Below, in pieces: positions 43,326 to 52,009 of a stretch of 64,000 nt of DNA (its first letter is position 1; each line of letters opens with the position of its first letter). Below the pieces are notes generated by a model. The model saw nothing but the letters and a program-made list of their open reading frames with translations. It was not told where the DNA came from and ran no database searches. This DNA is from Gilvibacter sp. SZ-19. Lineage in GTDB: Bacteria; Bacteroidota; Bacteroidia; Flavobacteriales; Flavobacteriaceae. A program made the translations under genes and the position numbers. The DNA is taken from the NCBI RefSeq assembly GCF_002163875.1, contig NZ_CP019333.1, positions 564,864 through 628,863 on the forward strand, written 5' to 3'.

Positions 43326-44321
43326 ATGATTTCGACAAATTCCTTTGCTGATCTGTTTCAGTCCATCAAAACTGCCAAAACAGAATCCGAAGAGATCGCT
43401 GCCGCTTTCGCCTTAGCAGATCACTATCAGGAATTACTGGAAGAACACGCTTTACTGAGAGACTTTTCGAATAAAGAAGAGACCTTCTTAGATGGTGGTG
43501 TTGCCTTGGCTTCTCAATACGCCTTGGACTGTCTGCGAGACCCGCTGCGTACTACACGCTTTATTACGGGCACCTATCAAGCGATCAAAGATCAGCTTGT
43601 CGATAGAGACAGCGTGAATCTGCTTTATGCAGGTTGCGGACCGGCGGCACCACTGATCTTGCCATTTTTGCACAACTTTTCTCCCGATCAAGTTCGAATA
43701 AGTCTTTTGGACATTACCAAAAGCTCTATCAAAGCGGTCAAAAGTCTAGTAGAAGCCTTACAATTACAAGATTATATCACAGACTATATTACTGCGGATG
43801 CAATAACCTATAAGGCCCCAAAGGAGCACTATGATATCATGGTATCGGAAACGATGGACAAAGGCCTTACCAGAGAGCCTCAAGTGAGGATCATGCAAAA
43901 CCTCTTACCCCAATTAAAGGCTACTGGTTTGTTTATACCACAAACCATAGATGTGTATGGGGAGCTGACATTTTACGGAAAGGAACCCTACTTTGATCTC
44001 TATAAAGAGCTTCAGACTTTAGGTCCCTGTTATAAAACAACGCAGCGAACGAAACTGTTTAGCATTGCGAAAGATGTTTCCTCTGAGCAGCCGTTTGAAT
44101 TCGAATCAGAAAGGATTCAAATTCCAGCAGATCTCACAGAAACACCAGACGCCGCGGTTTTTGCCGAAATACAAGTTTACAAAGAACGTATTTTGCCCAA
44201 GGCAAAATCATTGATTAGCAATTCGTATTGCATTCGTTCACTAGTGGGGGAAGAAAACAAACACTTTAAGTTCTGTTATTCGACCGCAGGCACTCCAACT
44301 TGGAAACTGCAGATCGATTAA
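43326..44321 (+). CDS. PRMT-like SAM-dependent methyltransferase homologue (copy 1)
   Basis: 331 residues. A helical N-terminal part (1-95) leads a Rossmann core with the SAM motif LLYAGCGPAAPLILPF, the acidic loop SLLDITKSS and TADAITYKAP. The stretch DIMVSETMDKGLTREPQV resembles the double-E loop of protein arginine methyltransferases (SExMxxxLxxE), and a beta-rich C-terminal part follows, as in PRMTs. It is a paralogue of the gene at 46251. The target is unknown; the genes between the two copies are candidates. A TAAATTTT box lies 13 bases before the ATG. Confidence 0.7.
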   Translation: MISTNSFADLFQSIKTAKTESEEIAAAFALADHYQELLEEHALLRDFSNKEETFLDGGVALASQYALDCLRDPLRTTRFITGTYQAIKDQLVDRDSVNLLYAGCGPAAPLILPFLHNFSPDQVRISLLDITKSSIKAVKSLVEALQLQDYITDYITADAITYKAPKEHYDIMVSETMDKGLTREPQVRIMQNLLPQLKATGLFIPQTIDVYGELTFYGKEPYFDLYKELQTLGPCYKTTQRTKLFSIAKDVSSEQPFEFESERIQIPADLTETPDAAVFAEIQVYKERILPKAKSLISNSYCIRSLVGEENKHFKFCYSTAGTPTWKLQID

Positions 44322-44337
44322 GTTCTACAGCTTATTA

Positions 44338-44886
44338 TTAAGAACGCGATGGATAGATACCCTGAAGGGCAATGATCCAATTGGTCACTATTAAAGGCTG
44401 AATGTTATTCACCGGAAGATTTGATCCTGTATTCCCTACTGTCAATCCGTTCAATGGCTGATCTGGCGTTGCAGAATTAAATCCTAAAGACGGCACAAAA
44501 GAACGTCCGGATTGTTGCCCAGGTGTAGCTATAGAAGCTCCAGAAAAGGGAGTACTCGCGTTAGCATCTGCAGCACTGGAATTCATTGTAGCAGTGTGCG
44601 TGTGCGATGGCAGCTGGGTTACGATAAGAGTATTCGTCTCTGTTCCGATTTTCTGACCCATGATATAGTTAGAAAGCCCCGGCCCATTACCGTTGTGTAA
44701 ATTGATACGCCCTCTCAGATCTGGAAGTGCGAAAGTAGTTCTACCGTCTCCACCGTACATGGTTCCTAAGAGTGAAAAAAGTGCTGAATTAGAAGCGATG
44801 GCTAAGAGTTGGCCGTCGCATTTCGCCCAACCTACAGGCGCGAAGTTGAACCCCACACTCATGAGTTGTCCAAGAAATGGTTCCAT
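44338..44886 (-). CDS. Phage tail-collar domain protein (MdpB-like), copy 1
   Basis: 182 residues, no signal peptide. The N-terminal collar domain is plain: FNFAPVGWAKCDGQLLAI, LFSLLGTMYGGDGRTTFALP, DLRGRINLHNGNGPG, then the histidine-rich LPSHTHTATM. The end, NWIIALQGIYPSR, is the usual closing motif. It matches the family named after Microcystis MdpB (microcystin-related protein) and tail fibre tips of phages. It is a stand-alone fold, not a long fibre, so a trimeric tip or binding protein is likely. It lies 18 bases after the Tat-signal gene, probably in one transcript. Confidence 0.85.
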   Translation of the reverse strand: MEPFLGQLMSVGFNFAPVGWAKCDGQLLAIASNSALFSLLGTMYGGDGRTTFALPDLRGRINLHNGNGPGLSNYIMGQKIGTETNTLIVTQLPSHTHTATMNSSAADANASTPFSGASIATPGQQSGRSFVPSLGFNSATPDQPLNGLTVGNTGSNLPVNNIQPLIVTNWIIALQGIYPSRS

Positions 44887-44904
44887 AATTTGTATTGGTT
44901 TTAG

Positions 44905-45453
44905 TTAAAGTGAAAAATTTAAGTTTATCGTGTTGTTGGTGAGTTGGTTCTTAACGGTAGGAAGTGTTTTGGCACCAAGAGCTTGGTGTTTTTCCCAGTG
45001 ACTCGAATGCGCGAAAGCTTGCTTCTGATTTACACAGAGCAAACCGTAATTCTCGCGTCCGTCTTTAGAGATACGGAAATAGAATCGGGGCAATTCGCCC
45101 TTTTTTCTACCTGGCCAATCACTTTTAAAACTGTAATCGCCATTGGAGTCGGTGTGGAAATATCCTCGTTTTAGTTTCCAACTCGAATTCGCATCTTTGA
45201 ACCAAACCTCTACTTTGGCATTGGCCACCGGCATTAAGGAATCTACATCTAAGATCTGACCTTTTATCTCAAGGTGCTTGTCTAGTTTCAATCCGGATCT
45301 GAAATCGGTTTTCTCGTTGGAATAACTTGAATATCCTGGAAAATTTGAACCTGGGTTGACGTTGGCTAGTGTTGCTGTTCCAATTAATGAAAAACCAACA
45401 GTAGCTACTGCTGAGTTGCGCAAGAATTTGCGTCTTGAATTGTCTGGTTTCAT
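44905..45453 (-). CDS. Tat-signal protein with intradiol-dioxygenase-like beta-sandwich
   Basis: 182 residues. A clear twin-arginine signal (NSRRKFLRNSAVATVGFSL) marks export of the folded protein. The mature part holds a transthyretin/intradiol-dioxygenase-like sandwich (LEIKGQILDVDSLMPVANAK, VEVWFKDANS, then TDSNGDYSFKSDWPG and RFYFRISKDG). The two-Tyr, two-His iron set of intradiol dioxygenases is not evident, so enzymatic activity is doubtful. It lies between the two collar genes. A weak -7 box (TAACTTTA, minus strand 45481-45474) precedes it after a terminator. Function unknown. Confidence 0.75.
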   Translation of the reverse strand: MKPDNSRRKFLRNSAVATVGFSLIGTATLANVNPGSNFPGYSSYSNEKTDFRSGLKLDKHLEIKGQILDVDSLMPVANAKVEVWFKDANSSWKLKRGYFHTDSNGDYSFKSDWPGRKKGELPRFYFRISKDGRENYGLLCVNQKQAFAHSSHWEKHQALGAKTLPTVKNQLTNNTINLNFSL

Positions 45454-45503
45454 AATTGCGGTTAGTTATTGCTTAAAGTTAATAAAATAAATCGGTCTTG
45501 AAT

Positions 45504-45537
45504 AAAAAAAAGAGTTGCCCCAAGTGGAACAACCCTT
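45504..45537 (-). terminator. Terminator after collar gene copy 2
   Basis: AAGAGTTGCCCC and GGAACAACCCTT pair over 12 bases in the minus-strand RNA (with three G-U pairs) around a 4-base loop, followed by U8. It separates copy 2 from the Tat-signal/copy 1 transcript. Confidence 0.85.
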
Positions 45538-45560
45538 TCGTCAAATGAAAGCCTACATTA

Positions 45561-46115
45561 TTAATTTCTAGAAGGATAAACTCCCTGTAGCGCAATAATG
45601 TAGTTTACAACCTGTACAGGCTGCATATTGTTGGCTGGCTGACCACCACCGGTATTTCCTGTTTGCACTGAACTGGCATTTAGCGTTACATCTGGACTCG
45701 CACCGTTAAATCCTTGGGTTGCCGTGAAGGTTCTCCCCGACAAAGTTCCCGGAGTAGCAATGGTTGCATTTGCGGTTGCTGCGGATTGGGTAGCGTCCGA
45801 GCCACTAACATTTAAAGAAGCTGTATGGTTGTGGGGCGGCAAGTTAGACGCTTGTAAAAGCGTAGTTTCTGCACCTGTCTTTTGTCCTAGAGGACGAGGG
45901 GTGAGTCCTGGGCCGTTTCCGGCTCCGATAGGAGCACGACCTCTTAGATCTGGCAAGCCAAAGGTAGTTCTACCATCACCTCCGTAAGTGGTTCCCAAGA
46001 TCGAGAACAAGGCGGTGTTTTGACTGATCGATAATAGTTGTCCCTCACAAAGAGCCCAACCTCTGGGGGCAAAATTTCCCCCGAACATAATGATTTCTCC
46101 TATAAATGGATCCAT
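45561..46115 (-). CDS. Phage tail-collar domain protein (MdpB-like), copy 2
   Basis: 184 residues from the ATG at 46115. That start is chosen over the open frame to 46187 because MDPFIGEIIMFGGNFAPRGW lines up end to end with MEPFLGQLMSVGFNFAPVGW of copy 1. The other collar motifs follow: LCEGQLLSISQNTALFSILG, TYGGDGRTTFGLPDLRGR, LPPHNHTASL and NYIIALQGVYPSRN. The middle part (120-160) differs most from copy 1, where ligand contacts would be expected. It ends at its own terminator and is divergent from methyltransferase-like gene 2. Confidence 0.85.
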   Translation of the reverse strand: MDPFIGEIIMFGGNFAPRGWALCEGQLLSISQNTALFSILGTTYGGDGRTTFGLPDLRGRAPIGAGNGPGLTPRPLGQKTGAETTLLQASNLPPHNHTASLNVSGSDATQSAATANATIATPGTLSGRTFTATQGFNGASPDVTLNASSVQTGNTGGGQPANNMQPVQVVNYIIALQGVYPSRN

Positions 46116-46200
46116 AATAATATGATTTAAGTGATTTCCCGTTAATGAAGCTGTTTTATGCTTCTTTGGTAAAACTAGTGGAGTCACTTTGCATGAGTAA

Positions 46201-46214
46201 GGGTATAAATACCC
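46201..46214. repeat. Inverted repeat between collar copy 2 and methyltransferase-like gene 2
   Basis: GGGTAT and ATACCC around a 2-base centre, in the 135-base divergent gap. It parallels the inverted repeat before methyltransferase-like gene 1, though the sequences differ. Confidence 0.4.
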
Positions 46215-46250
46215 GTTTTCAATTTTAATGGGATGTCTTACCTTCGCCTT

Positions 46251-47285
46251 ATGAAGAATTCCTTAAAGATCCTCGGTGAGATTGCCGACAGCCTTTACAA
46301 CCCAGAGCTTCATTATCAGGAGCTTTTCAACGGGTGTCAAACCTATAAATCCCTTTTATTGGAGATAACGGCAATAAAGCTCGAAGAAGAACAGCACCGC
46401 AACGATATATATACAGATGCAGGCCGTGCCGTTGGCACAGAATGGGCCATTCGCTGTGTAGAAGACATTATGCGAACCAGAGCGTATAGCAGTGCCGTAT
46501 ATCAGGCTGTCAAAGAGCTAAACGATACGTTGGATCGCCCCGTTCGTTTGATCTACGCGGGAACAGGCCCATTTGCTACCTTAGTATTACCGCTCATTAC
46601 GCGCTTCAGTCCAGAAGAGCTGCAATTGGATTTACTGGAAATTAATCCGGAAAGCGCTGCACATTTAAAACAAGTCTTAAAGCATTTCGAGGCAGAGGCC
46701 TATGTTCGGGAATTCGCTGTTACAGATGCTACGACCTATCAAATTGCTGAGCCAGAAGGTGTTGATATTTTACTGAGTGAAACTATGCAAGCGGGATTGG
46801 CGCAAGAGCATCAAGTCGCTATATGTTACAACCTATTGCCGCAACTCCCGGAGCACACTGTACTTATCCCAGAGGAGATCACCTTAAAGCTCTATGCCGT
46901 GAATCAGGATAAACAGCATCAGCATAAATTATCATTGAATCCAGAAGCGGAACCAAACTTCTACACAGATCTCGGCACGCTTTTTACCTTAGACCGCCCA
47001 ACGGTTATGCAACAATACAAAAAGATCAATGCGCAAGGGGCAGAAGCCGAATTCGAGGCAGTAGATATTGAAATCCCAAAAGACACCCACAGAAAACACC
47101 AGCAACTGTCTATCGCTACGCAGATCTTCTTGTATAAGGACATAGAGCTTAAATTAGAAGAATCAGGTCTCACCGCTTTGCGCATACTGCAGCCGCTTAA
47201 TCCTATGATGCGAACAGTGAAGAATGTACGAAGCAGGTACTATACAGGCGAGGCTCCCGGTTTGGATTTTGAATTGAACGTATAA
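46251..47285 (+). CDS. PRMT-like SAM-dependent methyltransferase homologue (copy 2)
   Basis: 344 residues from the ATG at 46251; another ATG at 46233 adds six residues, but 46251 matches the length of copy 1 up to the conserved GRAVGTEWAIRC/GVALASQYALDC stretch. Shared motifs: RLIYAGTGPFATLVLPLI, LDLLEINPES, TDATTYQIAEPEG, ILLSETMQAGLAQEHQ and CYNLLPQLPEHTVLIPEEI. Glycine-rich motif I and the SETM double-E-like loop support SAM binding. The gene ends in a terminator shared with nqrF. It lies outside the pair of collar genes, mirroring copy 1. Confidence 0.7.
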   Translation: MKNSLKILGEIADSLYNPELHYQELFNGCQTYKSLLLEITAIKLEEEQHRNDIYTDAGRAVGTEWAIRCVEDIMRTRAYSSAVYQAVKELNDTLDRPVRLIYAGTGPFATLVLPLITRFSPEELQLDLLEINPESAAHLKQVLKHFEAEAYVREFAVTDATTYQIAEPEGVDILLSETMQAGLAQEHQVAICYNLLPQLPEHTVLIPEEITLKLYAVNQDKQHQHKLSLNPEAEPNFYTDLGTLFTLDRPTVMQQYKKINAQGAEAEFEAVDIEIPKDTHRKHQQLSIATQIFLYKDIELKLEESGLTALRILQPLNPMMRTVKNVRSRYYTGEAPGLDFELNV

Positions 47286-47316
47286 AAAAACCCTCGGCTA
47301 TAACCGAGGGTTTTTT
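47284..47316. terminator. Bidirectional terminator between methyltransferase-like gene 2 and nqrF
   Basis: CCCTCGG and CCGAGGG form a 7-base GC stem extended by A/T pairs, with a 6-base loop and A- and T-runs on either side. It serves both convergent transcripts. Confidence 0.88.
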
Positions 47317-47327
47317 GTTTATGTTTT

Positions 47328-48635
47328 TTATCCGCCGAAATCGTCAAAGCGAATATTCTCGTCTGGGATTCCGAAATCTTCTCCCATTTTCTGTACTGCT
47401 TTGTTCATCAGTGGTGGACCACAGAAGTACAATTCAATATCTTCTGGAGCTTCGTGGTGATTCAAATAGTTATCGATCACACATTGGTGAACAAAACCTA
47501 CAAAACCATCTCCAGGAGCATCCAAGCTCTCTTTAACCTTCCAGTTGTCTTCTTCTAATGGCTCTGAAAGTGCCAAATAGAATTTGAAGTTCGGGAACTC
47601 ACGCTCCAATTCTTTGAAGTGCTCCAAGTAGAACAATTCACGCTTAGAACGCCCACCGTACCAATAGGTCACCTTACGACCTGTCTTTAAGGTCTTGAAC
47701 AGGTGATACAAGTGCGAACGCATTGGTGCCATTCCTGCTCCACCTCCTACGTAAAGCATCTCCGCTTCACTGTGGTTGATAAAGAATTCACCGTAAGGTC
47801 CTGAAATGGTCACTTTGTCTCCTGGCTTCTGTGCAAAGATGTATGAAGATGCCACACCTGGGTTTACGTTCATCCATTGGTTCTTGGCACGATCCCATGG
47901 CGGAGTCGCAATACGAACGTTTAGCATGATCTCACGCCCTTCTGCAGGATAAGAGGCCATGGAGTAAGCGCGTTCTACAGTTTCTGTGTTTTTCATTACC
48001 AATGGCCACAGACCAAACTTGTCCCATTCCATTTGGAACTTGTCTGGAGTCTCGTGCTCCTCTGGGTGTGCCGTGATGTCCATATCGCTGTATTTGATCT
48101 CACATGGTGGAATCTCTATCTGGATATATCCTCCGGCTTTGTAGTTCATATCCTCAGGGATCTCTACTACGAATTCTTTGATGAAAGAGGCCACGTTGTA
48201 GTTACGAACTACAGTAGCTTCCCACTTCTTGATACCAAACACCTCTTCTGGGATGGTGATATTCATGTCTTGTTTTACTTTTACCTGACAGGCCAAACGC
48301 GCTCCGGCTTTTAGCTCTTTTCTGGTAAAGTGTGGAGTTTCTGTAGGCAAAGCCTCTCCGCCACCTTCTAAGACATGACATTCACATTGGATACAAGTAC
48401 CTCCACCACCACAGGCAGATGGCAAGAAAATCTTTTGGTTCCCCAAAGTACTTAGCAAAGTACTTCCGGAAGGAACTTCTATTTCCTTTTCACCATTGAT
48501 CGTGATAGTCACAGGACCAGATGGCGATAGTTTTTCTTTAGTGAACAACAATAGGGCAACCAATAACAAGATCAGCACCAAGAAGGCAACGATCGTGGCC
48601 CCTATTACTCCTAAACTTACTTCTAGTATAAACAT
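47328..48635 (-). CDS. nqrF: Na+-translocating NADH:quinone reductase subunit F
   Basis: Electron entry subunit: oxidises NADH and passes electrons by FAD and a 2Fe-2S centre. 435 residues. One N-terminal helix, then a ferredoxin domain with ligands C75, C81, C84 and C116 ([20 protein letters not shown]), the FAD site [11 protein letters not shown] and the NADH site [13 protein letters not shown], ending in FCGPPLMN and the usual aromatic-poor FDDFGG. Last gene of the operon, 1 base after nqrE. Confidence 0.97.
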   Translation of the reverse strand: MFILEVSLGVIGATIVAFLVLILLLVALLLFTKEKLSPSGPVTITINGEKEIEVPSGSTLLSTLGNQKIFLPSACGGGGTCIQCECHVLEGGGEALPTETPHFTRKELKAGARLACQVKVKQDMNITIPEEVFGIKKWEATVVRNYNVASFIKEFVVEIPEDMNYKAGGYIQIEIPPCEIKYSDMDITAHPEEHETPDKFQMEWDKFGLWPLVMKNTETVERAYSMASYPAEGREIMLNVRIATPPWDRAKNQWMNVNPGVASSYIFAQKPGDKVTISGPYGEFFINHSEAEMLYVGGGAGMAPMRSHLYHLFKTLKTGRKVTYWYGGRSKRELFYLEHFKELEREFPNFKFYLALSEPLEEDNWKVKESLDAPGDGFVGFVHQCVIDNYLNHHEAPEDIELYFCGPPLMNKAVQKMGEDFGIPDENIRFDDFGG

Positions 48636-48636
48636 A

Positions 48637-49368
48637 TTAAGGGTTCATTACTTCCAAAGCAGCAGTAGCTTCGGTAGTTTGTTCTGATTTTTCTTTTTCC
48701 AATTCGTCTCCGGCAGCCGTATCGGTCTGCTCGGTAGCAGGGGCATCATCACTTTCTGGTAACATTCCTCCGAAGCTCATAAAACCAATAGCCATAAGGC
48801 CGGTAATGATAAAGGTGATTCCCAAACCGCGAAGTGGTGCCGGTACATTCGAGTAACGGATCTTCTCACGGATTGCAGCAATAGCTACAATGGCAAGGAA
48901 CCAACCGATTCCAGAGCTAAATCCGTAGTTCAAAGCAAGCCCGAAAGAAGCGATCTCACGAGACTGCATGAAAAGCGAACCTCCAAGGATAGCACAGTTC
49001 ACCGCGATAAGCGGTAAGAAGATCCCTAAGGAGTTGTATAGTGATGGTGAGAATTTCTCTACCACGATCTCCACCAATTGTACCATGGTGGCAATAGTGG
49101 CGATAAAGAGAATAAAACTCAAAAAGCTCAAGTCATAAGTAGCGTACTCTTCGCCCAACCAGCTCAGTGCACCTTCTTGTAAGATGTAGGTGTCTAGCAA
49201 CCAGTTGATCGGTACGGTAACGGTCAATACAAAGATTACCGCAGCTCCAAGGCCCACAGCAGTAGATACTTTCTTAGATACCGCCAAATACGAGCACATA
49301 CCCAAGAAGTAGGCGAACACCATGTTCTCTACAAAGATGGACTTAAAAAATAATTCAATGTGTTCCAT
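48637..49368 (-). CDS. nqrE: Na+-translocating NADH:quinone reductase subunit E, extended
   Basis: Six-helix membrane subunit of the sodium channel core. 243 residues, about 45 more than the usual 200. The core ([20 protein letters not shown], with the family Fe-ligand cysteine region, and [15 protein letters not shown] with the second) is complete by residue 198. The extra tail is acidic and polar ([33 protein letters not shown]) and should lie in the periplasm or cytosol without structure. It ends 1 base before nqrF, so it might alter coupling or bind a partner. Confidence 0.95.
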   Translation of the reverse strand: MEHIELFFKSIFVENMVFAYFLGMCSYLAVSKKVSTAVGLGAAVIFVLTVTVPINWLLDTYILQEGALSWLGEEYATYDLSFLSFILFIATIATMVQLVEIVVEKFSPSLYNSLGIFLPLIAVNCAILGGSLFMQSREIASFGLALNYGFSSGIGWFLAIVAIAAIREKIRYSNVPAPLRGLGITFIITGLMAIGFMSFGGMLPESDDAPATEQTDTAAGDELEKEKSEQTTEATAALEVMNP

Positions 49369-49387
49369 AATATCTGTTCTTTAAGGC

Positions 49388-50035
49388 CTAGTTTTCTTCG
49401 ATTAGATCCTTGTTTCGGCTACGTTGTACCCAGATGATGATCCCTACCACGATAAGCGCCATTGGAGGCAATACCATGAAACCGTTGTTCTCATATCCGT
49501 AAGCGTACAAGCCACTCTTCTCTACAGGGTTTCCAAAGATCTCGATCCCGAACAAAGTTCCAGATCCGAAAAGCTCTCTGAAGAATCCTACGATCACCAA
49601 GATCAAACCGTATCCCAGGGCGTTACCGATTCCGTCTAAGAAAGACTTCCAAGGTCCGTTACCCAAAGCAAAGGCTTCAAAACGTCCCATGATGATACAG
49701 TTGGTGATGATCAGTCCAATGAATACAGACAGCTCCTTACTCAATTCGTAAGAGAATGCCTTAAGCACTTGGTCTACAATAATTACCAAGGTAGCCACTA
49801 CGATAAGCTGCACGATGATTCGAATCTTTGATGGAATTATGTTTCGCATCAAAGAGATAATTACGTTACCCACACCCAATACAAAGATTACCGATACAGC
49901 CATAACCACAGAGGGTACAAGCTTCGCGGTGATCGCCAAGGCAGAACAGATTCCCAACACCTGTATGGTGATCGGGTTGTTGTCCGCTAATGGATCTAAG
50001 ATCAGGTTGGCATCTTTTCTAGATAAAAGTCCCAT
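49388..50035 (-). CDS. nqrD: Na+-translocating NADH:quinone reductase subunit D
   Basis: 215 residues, six transmembrane helices, homologous to NqrE in inverted topology. The cysteine pair lies in LGICSALAIT and LIITNCIIMGRFEAFA, where the shared iron centre with NqrE is held. The sodium path runs through this subunit pair and NqrB. 19 bases before nqrE and 7 after nqrC in the same operon. Confidence 0.96.
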   Translation of the reverse strand: MGLLSRKDANLILDPLADNNPITIQVLGICSALAITAKLVPSVVMAVSVIFVLGVGNVIISLMRNIIPSKIRIIVQLIVVATLVIIVDQVLKAFSYELSKELSVFIGLIITNCIIMGRFEAFALGNGPWKSFLDGIGNALGYGLILVIVGFFRELFGSGTLFGIEIFGNPVEKSGLYAYGYENNGFMVLPPMALIVVGIIIWVQRSRNKDLIEEN

Positions 50036-50042
50036 AGTGCGC

Positions 50043-50792
50043 TTAGTTTTTTAGTGATTTAAAGAAAGGTACATACTTCTGCACGTCTTTGCGCAGCATG
50101 GTCGCCAAACCGTCTCCGGTAATGGTTGCACCCGCTAGGGCATCTACCTCGTTGTCTGTTTTATCTTCGTTCTTAGGATCGTTGTTTCCTTTGGCCACGG
50201 CAATAGGTTCGAACTCGCCGTCATCTAAAAAGCTCTCGCCTTCAAAATCGTCCATAAAGTAACGTTGCTTGATCTCTGCTCCTAGACCTGGAGTTTCTCC
50301 TTTGTGATCAAAGAATACTCCTTGAATAGTCATGGTCTCATCTACAGCAACAAATCCCCAGATGGCATCCCAAAGCCCCTTACCGCGAACAGGCATTACA
50401 TAAATGTCTTTCCCGTCCTTGTTACCTTTAAAAATAGGTAGCTTCTGTTGGTATCCTGGATCTTCTGCTTTTTTCTTCTCTTTTTTGATGTCGATCAGAT
50501 AAGCCTCAGAATCCATAACCTTTTCACCACCCTGAATGTAAAATTGCTCGGTGATGTATTTATCGAACTTCTCTTGCAGAACTTCGTCAGATACAAAGAC
50601 CACATCATTGGCGCCTTCGTTCTCATTCACGCCCATGGCGTAAAGGATGTTCTTTTGTTTCTCCGCGCGTTTGTTGGCGTCGATATTTGGTTTAAGTAGC
50701 TGACTAACTCCAGACAACAACAAACCAACCACCACTACCATCACGACAGCGAAGATTACCGTATAACTGTTTTTTTCTGTGTTTATAGCCAT
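50043..50792 (-). CDS. nqrC: Na+-translocating NADH:quinone reductase subunit C
   Basis: 249 residues. One N-terminal helix (VIFAVVMVVVVGLLLSGV) and a periplasmic FMN-binding domain. The covalent FMN threonine is T223 in EVDALAGATITGDG, an exact form of the ApbE target motif. PGLGAEIK is the other family motif. The FMN is attached by ApbE, present at 32359-33381. It begins 2 bases after nqrB. Confidence 0.96.
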   Translation of the reverse strand: MAINTEKNSYTVIFAVVMVVVVGLLLSGVSQLLKPNIDANKRAEKQKNILYAMGVNENEGANDVVFVSDEVLQEKFDKYITEQFYIQGGEKVMDSEAYLIDIKKEKKKAEDPGYQQKLPIFKGNKDGKDIYVMPVRGKGLWDAIWGFVAVDETMTIQGVFFDHKGETPGLGAEIKQRYFMDDFEGESFLDDGEFEPIAVAKGNNDPKNEDKTDNEVDALAGATITGDGLATMLRKDVQKYVPFFKSLKN

Positions 50793-50794
50793 GG

Positions 50795-52006
50795 TTATGC
50801 CGCTTTAAGTTTTAAACGTTTCTGACGTTTCTTCACATTGGCCTGAACCACATAGTGGTCAATGGTTGGTGCGAATACGTTCATCAATAGAATCGCTAAG
50901 AATACTCCTTCTGGATAAGCAGGGTTGAATACTCGGATCATAATAGAGATGAATCCGATCAAGAATCCGTAGATCCATTTACCCTTATTGGTTTGCGCCG
51001 CAGATACTGGATCCGTAGCCATATAAACCGCTCCAAAGAGAATACTACCTATAAATAAGTGTTGCCAGAAATCTACGCTCATCAAACCGTAGAAAGTACT
51101 TGTCTCATCGATCCAACCAGCGCTTACCACACCGTTAAATATCAAGCCCATCACCAAAGCACCGATCAAAGTACTCACAATGATTCTCCAGCTTCCGATC
51201 TTGGTAAAGATCAGGATGAATGCTCCTAGAAGGATCAATACTTTAGAGGTCTCTCCCACAGATCCAGGAATAAAGCCCCAGAACATATCAGAGATACTAT
51301 ATAGGACATCTTGGTTCTGCGCATAGCTACCTAAGATCGTCTCTCCAGAGATCGCATCGGCAGTACCAGCGCGCTCTACAGCTCCATGCACCCAAACCTT
51401 GTCACCACTCATCCAAGTAGGATAAGCAAAGAACAAGAAGGCACGGATGGTCAAGGCAGGGTTTAGGATGTTCATTCCGGTTCCTCCAAATACCTCTTTC
51501 CCAATAACTACTCCAAAGACAACAGCAACAGCCAGCATCCAAAGTGGAATATCAATAGGAACGATAAGTGGCACAAGCATTCCAGTTACCAGATAACCTT
51601 CTTCTACTTCGTGTCCTTTAATCACTGCAAAGATGAACTCGACAATTAGACCAACTCCGTAGGATACTACCACTAATGGAATCACCTTACCGGCACCGAG
51701 CCAAAAGTTGTCCCAAGTGAAGAAGTTACCAAACCACGAAGGCTCTACGGTTAGTCCTTTGGCCATATCGATGGCCGCATAATGCTGGTATCCGGCGTTG
51801 AAGATCCCGAAGATCAAACAAGGCACTAAAGCCAGAATTACGATGTTCATCGTTCTTTTTAAATCGTCTGCCGCCTTTACGTGGGTTCCTCCGTGAGTTA
51901 CCTCGTTGGGCGTATACAAGAAAGTATGCAGGGCGTTGAAAGCCGGAGCCATCTTCTTGCCGCGATACTTTTCTTTGAGCTTATGTAAATTTTGTTTCAA
52001 TCCCAT
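50795..52006 (-). CDS. nqrB: Na+-translocating NADH:quinone reductase subunit B
   Basis: 403 residues, about ten helices; carries covalent FMN, riboflavin and the quinone site. Family stretches: GMLVPLIVPIDIPLWMLAV, GKEVFGGTGMNILNPALTIR and YMATDPVSAAQTNKGKWIYG. The FMN threonine should be T223 in DAISGETILG, but the usual alanine before it (SGAT) is glutamate here. nqrA precedes it by 3 bases. Confidence 0.96.
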   Translation of the reverse strand: MGLKQNLHKLKEKYRGKKMAPAFNALHTFLYTPNEVTHGGTHVKAADDLKRTMNIVILALVPCLIFGIFNAGYQHYAAIDMAKGLTVEPSWFGNFFTWDNFWLGAGKVIPLVVVSYGVGLIVEFIFAVIKGHEVEEGYLVTGMLVPLIVPIDIPLWMLAVAVVFGVVIGKEVFGGTGMNILNPALTIRAFLFFAYPTWMSGDKVWVHGAVERAGTADAISGETILGSYAQNQDVLYSISDMFWGFIPGSVGETSKVLILLGAFILIFTKIGSWRIIVSTLIGALVMGLIFNGVVSAGWIDETSTFYGLMSVDFWQHLFIGSILFGAVYMATDPVSAAQTNKGKWIYGFLIGFISIMIRVFNPAYPEGVFLAILLMNVFAPTIDHYVVQANVKKRQKRLKLKAA

Positions 52007-52009
52007 AGC

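Noticed and set aside
44338-46115. Prophage remnant
   Set aside because: Collar domains are phage-like, but there is no integrase, capsid, terminase, portal or lysis gene and no attachment repeat nearby.
46116-46187. Upstream extension of collar protein copy 2
   Set aside because: Copy 1 begins exactly at the position matching 46115, and the extension is not conserved.
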